DNA from: Oscillospiraceae bacterium
Lineage (GTDB): Bacteria > Bacillota > Clostridia > Oscillospirales > Oscillospiraceae
Direction: 5' to 3'
Length of the DNA: 32,573 nucleotides
Assembly (NCBI GenBank): GCA_017406005.1
Contig: JAFQZI010000038.1
Span: 1-32,573 of the forward strand
Shown one piece after another: positions 6,337-13,073 of this stretch (its first letter is position 1; each line of letters begins with the position of its first letter). A program made the position numbers and the translations under genes. Below the pieces are notes generated by a model, which was not told where the DNA came from, searched no databases, and was given only the letters and a program-made list of their open reading frames with translations.

Positions 6337-7806
6337 TCAGTTACTTTCTGAATAGCTTTCCACTGTAATGGAATAAATGCCGGTTCCCTGAATCAGCACT
6401 GTTCCGTCTGCGCGAACGATAGAAACCGTATCGCCGTCCGCATCCGATATTGTCCCGCTGCAGATGAGCTCAGTCACCGCGCTGTCTCCCGTGACGATCC
6501 AGCTTGAGCTCTCATCAATCGTTATGCGGCAGGAGCCGCTTCCGCCTTCTCCGGCACAGGTCTCATCATCCAGCACGGCTCCTGTCAGGACGCTGCCTTC
6601 CGTAAGGGAAAGATCCAGAGTGGAGATGCTGTCCCAGAGGATGTCGCCGTCCATCTGCTGGCTGATTGCCGTAAAAATACAATCTGCGCCGTTGCTGCCC
6701 GTTTTGCCCCAGCCGCGCTGATTTGCATTGCCGGTGCAGCGGAGAAAGTACTCGCTGTCTTCGCTGCTTACAATCTCCACATTCCGAAGAGTGAAGACGC
6801 TCTCGATGTTTGTGGTGTAGAACAGCCCGCCGTTGAGGCTGACAAGCTTGCCTCCGTCCATCTCGAAGGAGCCCTGGCCGATTTGCGAATCCCCGCTCAT
6901 GCTCTGATAGAGGATAACCGTCCAGGTATTGTCATTCTGTTCCAGATCCGGCATATTGCCTGTCAGGGTGCAGTTTGTCATGCGCACGGAATTCAGCCCT
7001 TCGAGGCACAGTGCCTCAGACCCTGTTGCCGTAAGTTCCGCATCGTTGATCGTGATGTCTGCTGTCACATATACCGCAGGAGAACCGGAACCGTTTGAAG
7101 CATAGCTCCCGCCGTCAACAACCATGGTTCCGCTGCCCCTGTCAGAGCGGATAGCCGCCGAGGATGCTCCGTCCGTTGTGACGGTCAGATTCTTTGCATA
7201 CAGAGTTCCCCCTCCTGCAACGTGGATGCCTCCGGAGGTGCCCTGATGCGTGGTAATGACACTGTCGCTCACCGTAACAATCCCGTCTCCGTAGCTGAAA
7301 ACTCCGGCTCCGCCGGCAGCATCCGTCTCAATTGTGGCATCGGTTATGGTAAGATTTCCTCCGGTGGCCAGGATTGCAGATCCTACACCGTAAAAGCTAG
7401 AATTATCACCGCCGGTGGAATCATCCGAATTTCGGAAAACAGTAACACCGGATACGGTCACATTGCCGTCCGTAACAAGAATCCCGACTTCGTCTTTGCC
7501 TTCGGAATAAACAGAATCCGTCAGCACAGTATCTTCCGAAATCTCGACAAGTGCTTCGTATTCACCGGAAAAACTACTGTGTCCGCCGGGCATTCCGCCC
7601 GGGCCGCCCATCCCGTCAGGCGGTGTTTCCATTCCATCGGGAGGCATCCCGTCAGGGGGCGCTCCCATCCCTTCAGGCGGCATTCCGTCAGGACGATTGC
7701 CCATCCCTTCAGGGGACATTTGAGGTGGATTTTCCGCAGATCCAAACGTCTGGAATCCTGCGAGCATCAGGCACAAAGCTAAAACGATACTGATAAGTTT
7801 TTTCAA
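6337..7806 (-). CDS. Secreted protein with Pro-Asp/Glu-Gly-Met repeats and a right-handed beta-helix-like domain
   Basis: The 489-residue protein has a signal peptide (about 1-25, MKKLISIVLALCLMLAGFQT). Residues about 28-75 form a low-complexity tract of PPEGM/PPDGM/PGGM units. From about 80 to the end there is a long series of short beta-strand repeats rich in Gly, Asp, Thr and Ser (GNVTVSGVTV, GGNLTITDATIET, DGIVTVSDSVITT, GGTLYAKNLTVTT, TMVVDGGSY). This looks like a pectate-lyase-type beta-helix; the Cthe_2159-type carbohydrate-binding family is one candidate. No catalytic motif or wall anchor is visible. The start codon is TTG at 7806, fixed by AAAGGAG 8 nt upstream and by the signal peptide. 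It is divergent from the repeat protein and sigI-rsgI. A role in binding polysaccharide or metal ions at the surface is inference. Confidence 0.75.
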   Translation of the reverse strand: MKKLISIVLALCLMLAGFQTFGSAENPPQMSPEGMGNRPDGMPPEGMGAPPDGMPPDGMETPPDGMGGPGGMPGGHSSFSGEYEALVEISEDTVLTDSVYSEGKDEVGILVTDGNVTVSGVTVFRNSDDSTGGDNSSFYGVGSAILATGGNLTITDATIETDAAGGAGVFSYGDGIVTVSDSVITTHQGTSGGIHVAGGGTLYAKNLTVTTDGASSAAIRSDRGSGTMVVDGGSYASNGSGSPAVYVTADITINDAELTATGSEALCLEGLNSVRMTNCTLTGNMPDLEQNDNTWTVILYQSMSGDSQIGQGSFEMDGGKLVSLNGGLFYTTNIESVFTLRNVEIVSSEDSEYFLRCTGNANQRGWGKTGSNGADCIFTAISQQMDGDILWDSISTLDLSLTEGSVLTGAVLDDETCAGEGGSGSCRITIDESSSWIVTGDSAVTELICSGTISDADGDTVSIVRADGTVLIQGTGIYSITVESYSESN

Positions 7807-7928
7807 TTCTTTTTCTCCTTTCGAGAGATTGTCGGGAAGAGTATCATGGATTTTTGACGATAGTATGGAATTATTATGAATTTCTCTTGAACAATCCCAG
7901 AACAGTATACTCGACTTTAAAGCCGATC

Positions 7929-7957
7929 TTTACCTTATAATAGAAACATGATATAAT
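7929..7957 (+). promoter_or_regulatory. Candidate promoter for the 17-residue-repeat protein gene
   Basis: TTTACC (7929-7934) and TATAAT (7952-7957) are separated by 17 nt, which would give a 5' leader of about 100 nt. A second TATAAT at 7936-7941 lacks a good -35. Further downstream, ACCCCA (7989-7994) and CGTA (8014-8017) recall sigma-I promoter elements, but the spacing (19 nt between them) seems long, so a SigI promoter is only a weak possibility. Confidence 0.45.
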
Positions 7958-8065
7958 CCTGAAAATTTTTTAGTCCGTTTTTTCTTCGACCCCACTTTTC
8001 AGGCAATGATCTCCGTATTATTTGATGAGCGGGTAAAACCGCATTCCAAAAAAAGGAGAATCATT

Positions 8066-8599
8066 ATGAAGTATGTAAAATGGAATTACATGAGAGCAAT
8101 TGCTGCTATCTGCGCCGTGGTTATTCTTTTATCCGCTGTCGACCTCGCAGCCTCTGCTGACAGCACAGAAGCCACCCAGGCAGAAATGCAGCAAAACATG
8201 CCCAACGAACCACAGGGTAGACGCAACATGCCGGGTGGGCCGCGGCAGGGCGAACCGGGAATGCCGTTTGGAATGCAGAACGGCGACTTCGCTCCTCCCG
8301 CTGACGGCGAGCAGCCTCCCGAGAAGCCCGATGGTGACTTCGTTCCTCCCGCCGATAGCGAGCAACCGCACGAGAAGCCTGAAGGTGACTTTGCTCCTCC
8401 TGCTGACGGTGAACAGCCTCCCGAGAAACCCGATGGCAACTTCGCTCCTCCCGCTGACGGCGAGCAACCGCCCGAGAAGCCTGAAGGCGACTTCGCTCCT
8501 CCCGCTGACGGCGAGCAGCAAACCTCTGCTTCCGTTGGTTTCTTTGGAAGAATGTGGGGCCGTGTCAGGCAGTTGTTCAGCCGCAATAACGCATCCTGA
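8066..8599 (+). CDS. Small secreted protein with 17-residue Pro/Glu/Asp-rich tandem repeats and a basic amphipathic tail
   Basis: This 177-residue protein has no family I recognise. An N-terminal signal or membrane segment (about 9-30, ending AASA) is followed by a Met/Pro/Gly/Gln-rich stretch with MPGGP and GMPFGM. After that come 4.6 copies of a 17-residue repeat (GDFAPPADGEQPPEKPD/E), which is acidic and probably extended and disordered. The last 21 residues (VGFFGRMWGRVRQLFSRNNAS) form a strongly basic, aromatic, potentially amphipathic helix. The start at 8066 is chosen because AAAGGAG lies 7-8 nt upstream; an in-frame ATG at 8006 has no ribosome binding site. sigI-rsgI follows 72 bp downstream on the same strand. 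A spacer or surface protein role is inference only. Confidence 0.75.
   Translation: MKYVKWNYMRAIAAICAVVILLSAVDLAASADSTEATQAEMQQNMPNEPQGRRNMPGGPRQGEPGMPFGMQNGDFAPPADGEQPPEKPDGDFVPPADSEQPHEKPEGDFAPPADGEQPPEKPDGNFAPPADGEQPPEKPEGDFAPPADGEQQTSASVGFFGRMWGRVRQLFSRNNAS
8282..8518 (+). repeat. Tandem repeat of 51 bp, 4.6 copies, inside the CDS at 8066
   Basis: Units run 8282-8332, 8333-8383, 8384-8434, 8435-8485 and a partial unit 8486-8518. Each encodes the same 17-residue motif with a few substitutions (A to V, G to S, P to H, D to N, D/E at the end). The period is an exact multiple of three, so copy-number changes keep frame. The repeat contains no spacers and is not a CRISPR. Confidence 0.95.
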
Positions 8600-8617
8600 C
8601 AAAAAACTATAATCTGC

Positions 8618-8640
8618 GCAGGGCGGTGCTTCCGCCCTGC
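8618..8640 (+). other. Perfect 9-bp hairpin between the repeat protein gene and sigI
   Basis: gcagggcgg (8618-8626) and ccgccctgc (8632-8640) form a perfect stem with a 5-nt loop, 18 bp after the upstream stop codon. No T-run follows, so read-through into sigI is likely and the element may act as a partial terminator or mRNA-stabilising structure. A TATAAT-like stretch (about 8608-8613) lies just before it but has no convincing -35. Confidence 0.5.
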
Positions 8641-8671
8641 TGCAAAAGATACGGCATAGGAATCAATCCAC

Positions 8672-9391
8672 ATGGTAGAGTCGTTAAACAGCCTGGCTCT
8701 CTCCGCAAAAAATGACGAAGCCGCCAGGGAAAAACTGATCAAAAGCAACAGCCAGACCATTCTCCGCTCCGCTTCTTCCGTTGCTAAACGGTATATAACG
8801 GAGAACGATGACGAATGGTCTATTGCTATGTATGCCTTTTCCAGGGCTATCGATGTTTATTCGCCCGAAAGAGGTGACTTTCTTCCCTTTGCTCAAATGC
8901 TCATTCATCGCAGCCTGATTGATTACTTTCGGGCGGAAGCCAGGCATGCGCAGGAGGTTCCTGTTGACCCGGAAGTAATGGAGGGCAATGGAGAAGAGGC
9001 GGAAACTGATGCTGTCTATCTCGCGGTCGTCGAGCAGAGCACGCAGTCAGATGATCATTCACTGCGTGACGAAATTCTGGAAGCAAATGAACTGTTTTCC
9101 TCGTTCGGGTTCAGTTTTTATGATCTTACTGCCTGCTCTCCAAAGCAGGAGAAAACCCGGCGGGAATGCATCCTCGCTGTACGTTATATGCTGAAGCCCA
9201 AAGAAAGAACAGAAGATTTTAAACGCACCGGCAGGCTCCCCATTCGGGAAATCAGAAAAGCGACCGGCGCATCGGTGAAAACGCTCGATCGGTATCGAAA
9301 ATATCTGGTTGCTGTAATCATTTTATTAAGCGGAGACTTCCCGCACCTTGCGGAATACCTGAAGCCATTCAGAGAGGAGGGAAACAGATGA
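8672..9391 (+). CDS. sigI: RNA polymerase sigma factor SigI
   Basis: The 239-residue protein matches the SigI family of Bacillota sigma factors. The region-2-like N-terminal half contains the family's typical stretch DDEWSIAMYAFSRAIDVYSPERGDFLPFAQMLIHRSLIDYFR (about 46-87). The C-terminal half ends in a helix-turn-helix-like DNA-binding segment IREIRKATGASVKTLDRYRKYLVAVIILLSG (about 192-222), typical of SigI instead of a standard sigma-70 region 4. In Bacillus SigI responds to heat and cell-wall stress, and in cellulolytic clostridia paralogues respond to extracellular polysaccharides. The gene overlaps rsgI by 4 bp (ATGA), so sigma factor and anti-sigma factor are translationally coupled. 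Confidence 0.9.
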   Translation: MVESLNSLALSAKNDEAAREKLIKSNSQTILRSASSVAKRYITENDDEWSIAMYAFSRAIDVYSPERGDFLPFAQMLIHRSLIDYFRAEARHAQEVPVDPEVMEGNGEEAETDAVYLAVVEQSTQSDDHSLRDEILEANELFSSFGFSFYDLTACSPKQEKTRRECILAVRYMLKPKERTEDFKRTGRLPIREIRKATGASVKTLDRYRKYLVAVIILLSGDFPHLAEYLKPFREEGNR

Positions 9392-10455
9392 AAGCCGTTA
9401 TTGTAGAGATTCGCGGAAATCGCGCAGCCGCGCTTCTGGAAAACGGGCGCTTCGTCAGCATACCGGACAGTTCCTATTCCGTCGGGCAGGAGATCACACT
9501 TCTGCAGCGGGAATCCGGCAGAAAACAGCGCAGTTCCTTCCGGCAGCGTGTTGCAGCAATAGCAGCTTCTGCTGTTCTTATACTGGGAGCTGGGGGTGGT
9601 GGACTTGCGTACGCCATGCCGTACGGAACCGTCAGCATGGATGTGAACCCTTCGATTGAATACACCATCAACCGGTTTGACCGTGTTTTGCAGGTCTCCG
9701 GTGTCAATGAAGACGGGCAGGCTGTGATCGAGGCAATAGGCAAGAGCCGGCTTCTGAACAAAAAGATTGACGACGCTGTTACTGCAACCATCTTTCAGCT
9801 TGAAGAGGACGGATACCTGACCGGCGACGAAGATGCCATTGTGTTTTCCTCCGGAACCGGCAGTGAAGCGCACAGTGTCTCTCTTGCAGCTTCACTGGAA
9901 GAACAGTTCTCTCCTCGCGCAGAGATCTACTCTGTTGCCGTTTCCCGGGAAGAGATCGCATCTGCCCATGAGAAGGGCACAACAGCCGGGAAAATGAATC
10001 TGGTCGGCAGGCTTGCGCAGGAGTCCCCGGAAGTCTTCTCCGAACCGGACTGGATCGACAGGCCGGTAAATGAACTGATGCATGCTTTTCATCAGGAAGC
10101 CGATCCTGCTGCTCCGTCAAAACCGGGCGACATATCCTCCCTTCCTGATTCCCAAGGCCATACTGCTCCGCAGAAAGAGCCGGCACCAGCTCTGCACGAT
10201 GAAACAATTCCTGATTCAAGCTTTCCTGCCGGGGGACAGACTGAACACGTCCCCCAACAGCCGCAGACGGAAAACCGTCCGGAATCTGTCCCGGATAGAT
10301 CTCCCGATCATTCTCCTGATAGGGAGCCTTCTGGGAAAAATGAAGGATACCGTTCCGAAGTCCCTCCCGCTGCAGAGAGGAACATGTCACCGGGCAACGA
10401 AAGCCAGAATATGAAAGATGGAAACAGCCCGATGAAAGCACAGGCAGGTAAGTAG
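9388..10455 (+). CDS. rsgI: Anti-sigma factor RsgI with a long proline-rich extracellular tail
   Basis: This is a membrane-spanning anti-sigma-I factor of 355 residues. Residues 1-48 form the cytoplasmic SigI-binding N-domain (MKAVIVEIRGNRAAALLENG). One membrane helix spans about 54-76. An extracellular juxtamembrane domain begins YGTVSMDVNPSIEYTINRFDRVL, with the Asn87-Pro88 bond in the NPS motif at which RsgI proteins are reported to self-cleave. The domain continues to about 235. The tail (240-355) is rich in Pro, Ser, Glu and Gln, predicted disordered, with no carbohydrate-binding module or enzyme domain of the kind seen on clostridial RsgI sensors. The signal it senses is therefore unclear. 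The ATG at 9388 has AGGAGG 8 nt upstream and overlaps the sigI stop. Confidence 0.9.
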   Translation: MKAVIVEIRGNRAAALLENGRFVSIPDSSYSVGQEITLLQRESGRKQRSSFRQRVAAIAASAVLILGAGGGGLAYAMPYGTVSMDVNPSIEYTINRFDRVLQVSGVNEDGQAVIEAIGKSRLLNKKIDDAVTATIFQLEEDGYLTGDEDAIVFSSGTGSEAHSVSLAASLEEQFSPRAEIYSVAVSREEIASAHEKGTTAGKMNLVGRLAQESPEVFSEPDWIDRPVNELMHAFHQEADPAAPSKPGDISSLPDSQGHTAPQKEPAPALHDETIPDSSFPAGGQTEHVPQQPQTENRPESVPDRSPDHSPDREPSGKNEGYRSEVPPAAERNMSPGNESQNMKDGNSPMKAQAGK

Positions 10456-10510
10456 TTTATCCGTTTTCGGAAAGCGCTCCCGTGATCACAAAAAAATATG
10501 AATGTATAAC

Positions 10511-10556
10511 AAAACTTTCCGGAGGGCTCATTCCGCTCCGGAAAGTTTTTATTTTT
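10511..10556. terminator. Bidirectional terminator between rsgI and the methyltransferase gene
   Basis: A 14-bp stem (10511-10524 with 10536-10549, ctttccggag/ctccggaaag core) has A/T flanks on both sides and a T-rich tract to 10556 on the plus strand. It sits between two convergent genes and overlaps the last codons of the minus-strand methyltransferase. Confidence 0.9.
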
Positions 10557-11136
10557 TCCCAGTGACCTGATACATCCTGTCATCAGAAATCTGTGTTGTT
10601 ACTTCAAGCCCGCTCTGGGTAAAGATTTCCGCAAGTTCCTCTGCAGACATCAACCCGTTGGAAACGACCTTTGCACTCCCGTGATGATGGGCATCGATTT
10701 TCTCCCGGCTCATGCCGTGGGCTATCGTGAGTGTTCCGCCAGCCAGCAGTTTTGACGCAAGGCAGGTGATCAGCCTCTCTCCATCCTGAAAGTGCGGAAA
10801 GGCATTATATACCACCACACAGTCGAACTGCCGGTCAAATGCGGTCTCTTCCACATCTCCGCAGAGAATGGTAACATTCTCCTGCGCGAATTTTTTTCGT
10901 GCAATTTCTGCCATAGCGGGAGAAATATCAATTCCCGTTACTGAGGAGACGCCGCGATTTAGATAGTCCGGAATCAGTACTCCGGTGCCGCATGCAACGT
11001 CCAGCACGCATTTACCTTCTGAGATTTCGGCATTGTCGAGGATTCGCTTTATGATCTCTTCGTTCCGCACCAGTTCCGAATCCCATTCTGGTGCAAGCCG
11101 GTCGAAAAAAGCGATGACTTCTTCTTTGGCGATCAT
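10549..11136 (-). CDS. Class I SAM-dependent methyltransferase
   Basis: The 195-residue protein has a Rossmann-fold methyltransferase core. Motif I is VLDVACGTGVLIPDYL (about 44-59) with the SAM-binding GTG loop, followed by the acidic end of strand 2, GIDISPAM (about 68-75), and motif II-like CGDVEETAFDRQFDCVVVYNAF. Methyltransferases of this type act on small molecules; the substrate is unknown. It is the last gene of the FecCD-type transporter operon, 6 bp after the binding-protein gene. Its product may therefore modify the imported ligand, a metallophore or corrinoid, or act on a metal or metalloid. That link is inference from the operon only. The protein ends VTGKK with its stop inside the shared terminator. 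Confidence 0.85.
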   Translation of the reverse strand: MIAKEEVIAFFDRLAPEWDSELVRNEEIIKRILDNAEISEGKCVLDVACGTGVLIPDYLNRGVSSVTGIDISPAMAEIARKKFAQENVTILCGDVEETAFDRQFDCVVVYNAFPHFQDGERLITCLASKLLAGGTLTIAHGMSREKIDAHHHGSAKVVSNGLMSAEELAEIFTQSGLEVTTQISDDRMYQVTGKK

Positions 11137-11142
11137 TTTTTA

Positions 11143-12312
11143 TCAGGCTGCCTTTGCCTGTCCGTTTGCGAAGAACGTTGCCGTGTCGATCTTCTGATAT
11201 CCGCCGAAGCTTGACGGAGCCGCAGCAATCTGCTCTGCCAGTTCTTTCCCCAGGAAGATCTCAGTCACTTCGTTCGTCTTTACGGTGATGTCTATATCTT
11301 CAAAGAGCTCCGGATAAACGGTTTTGGCAATGAACCAGGTGTTGATCAGCGCGATCTCGTAATTGGTGTAATAGGCGTTGTAAGCCATCTCGAGATAGAC
11401 TTCGCCGTCCTGCCAGGCCTTGCAGGTGTCAAACATGTCCGGTGTCTCCGCGTAGAGGGGCTTGATGTTCTTTACCGCTGCAGCATCCATGATGATGATA
11501 TCCATATCATCGCCGAGAGCGACAAACTTTTCCTCTTCAATAGCCTGAATACCGTTCTTCTCAAGGTCGGACACGGTGTTTTTCACATTTGCCACATTGA
11601 AAGAAATATAGTTCTGGGCTGTCATCAGATGGTTTGTCGTACCCCAGTTGCCGAGCCCGCAGATATAGACTGAGGGCTTGTCCTCATCCTTTACATCTGC
11701 CGTACGGGCGGAGATTTCTTTCTGCTCTGCTTCAATGAAAGAAACCAGCTTTTCCGCTTTTTCTTCATTTGCAAAAATCACGCCCAGCATTTTCATGGTA
11801 GCTTTGAAGGACTCATCAAACACACCGGCAGGACCTGCTTTCAGGGTGATAACGGGAACGCCGAGCTGTTCCTGCAGGGCATCTTCTTTTTCCACATCCT
11901 CATACTCGGAAATGACGATGTCAGGGTTACAGCTCAGGATCTTTTCGGCTTCTGCAGCCTGTGCATTCGGTCCACCCACACCGCAGGAAGGGAGCGTTTC
12001 AAACACATCACCAAAAGCGAGAACATAAGGCCGGGCAACGGAATCAAACATCTTCGGGCGTTCGGCAAGGCTTCTGTTGTCGATATCCTCGACGCCGCAG
12101 AGCAGATTCACATCTCCGATATAGGTATACATACGCAGTGCACCGGCTCCGATGCAGACAACCCTTTCATAGCTTCCGGGGGTTACTTCCACTTCACGGC
12201 CGATCATATCCGTGAGCACCGTCGGTCCCGCTCCCTCTGCATGGGCAGCTGCGCAGAGCGCAAACACCATGGCACAGCAAAGCATCAGCGAAATCAGTTT
12301 TCTTGTTTTCAT
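11143..12312 (-). CDS. Metal-chelate (FepB/BtuF-like) ABC transporter substrate-binding protein
   Basis: The 389-residue binding protein has a signal peptide (1-26, ending AAAHA; no proper lipobox although FALC is present). The mature protein starts PTVLTDMIGREVEVTPGSYERVVCIGAGALRMYTYIGD, typical of the TroA/FepB-like fold. A central DVVISEYEDV-type strand (NPDIVISEYEDV) and a long backbone helix follow. Substrates of this class are ferric siderophores, haem, cobalamin or related chelates; the sequence alone does not decide. The ATG overlaps the ATPase stop by 4 bp. The downstream methyltransferase distinguishes this operon from a plain siderophore importer. Together with the permuted MetQ, this is the second binding protein in the window lacking a clear lipid anchor. 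Confidence 0.85.
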   Translation of the reverse strand: MKTRKLISLMLCCAMVFALCAAAHAEGAGPTVLTDMIGREVEVTPGSYERVVCIGAGALRMYTYIGDVNLLCGVEDIDNRSLAERPKMFDSVARPYVLAFGDVFETLPSCGVGGPNAQAAEAEKILSCNPDIVISEYEDVEKEDALQEQLGVPVITLKAGPAGVFDESFKATMKMLGVIFANEEKAEKLVSFIEAEQKEISARTADVKDEDKPSVYICGLGNWGTTNHLMTAQNYISFNVANVKNTVSDLEKNGIQAIEEEKFVALGDDMDIIIMDAAAVKNIKPLYAETPDMFDTCKAWQDGEVYLEMAYNAYYTNYEIALINTWFIAKTVYPELFEDIDITVKTNEVTEIFLGKELAEQIAAAPSSFGGYQKIDTATFFANGQAKAA

Positions 12313-13073
12313 GATGATTCTCCTCCGATTATGATTTTATTATTATCTATCTCTGCAATGCGGACATCCGCATCAAAGACCTCCCGTATGGCTTCCGCTG
12401 TTACGATTTCAGCCCCTCCGGATCGCCAGATCTCTCCATCCTTCAGGAAGAAAAACCGGTCTCCCAAATCGAGTGCCTGATTGAAATCGTGCAGTGAGGT
12501 CAGGATCGATAAATTCTGCTCTTTTGCCAGTCTTTTCGATTCCCGGATAATAAGCTGCTCGTTGGCGATGTCCAGGTTCCCGGTCGGCTCATCGAACACC
12601 AGCATTCTGGGGTTTTGGGCCAGTGCGCGTGCGATTGCCACTTTCTGCTGCTCGCCGCCGGAGAGTTCTTCCACATTACGAGCTGCATATGTCTCCAGCC
12701 CCATATCCTCCAGGATCTGCCCTACCGCGCGCTCATCCTCTTTACCTTCCTTCAGGCCAAAGTAGGAAATACGACCCATCATCACGGTGTCGAACACGCT
12801 GAGCGCCCCGAACTGCACATTCTGCGGCACATAGGCGATTCTCCGTGCCCGTTCTTTCCGGGAGAGCTTCTGCAGATCCTCCCCGTCAAAGAGGATCCGG
12901 CCGCTCAGAGGCTTGTGGATCCCGAGGATATTCTTGAAGAGGGTTGTTTTGCCCGAACCGTTTTTTGCAAGCAGAACGCCGATCTCTCCGTCGTTCAGCT
13001 GAAGGTTGACGTTCTTCAGGACGAGAGGGGCATTCCTCGCGTAGCGAAAGGAAAGCTGCTGGACTTCAAGCAT
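12309..13073 (-). CDS. FecE-type ABC transporter ATP-binding protein
   Basis: The 254-residue ATPase starts MLEVQQLSFRYARNAPLVL at the ATG at 13073, which overlaps the permease stop by one base (TGATG). An open frame continues further upstream, but that part is the permease region in another frame and is not coding here. Motifs are Walker A with an unusual AKNGSGKTT (the common form is GPNGSGKTT), a Q-loop YVPQ, the signature ELSGGEQQKVAIARAL, Walker B MLVFDEPTGNLD and the switch histidine in LTSLHD. It energises the FecCD permease encoded upstream. Confidence 0.92.
   Translation of the reverse strand: MLEVQQLSFRYARNAPLVLKNVNLQLNDGEIGVLLAKNGSGKTTLFKNILGIHKPLSGRILFDGEDLQKLSRKERARRIAYVPQNVQFGALSVFDTVMMGRISYFGLKEGKEDERAVGQILEDMGLETYAARNVEELSGGEQQKVAIARALAQNPRMLVFDEPTGNLDIANEQLIIRESKRLAKEQNLSILTSLHDFNQALDLGDRFFFLKDGEIWRSGGAEIVTAEAIREVFDADVRIAEIDNNKIIIGGESS

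Noticed and set aside
7551-7793. Overlapping frames with Arg/Pro-rich peptides opposite the PPDGM repeats
   Set aside because: They are produced by the repetitive codons of the real minus-strand gene; no start signals.
8006-8065. N-terminal extension of the repeat protein from an ATG at 8006
   Set aside because: It has no Shine-Dalgarno, whereas the ATG at 8066 has AAAGGAG and starts a proper signal peptide.
8282-8518. CRISPR-like array
   Set aside because: Units are contiguous, without spacers, in frame and protein-coding.
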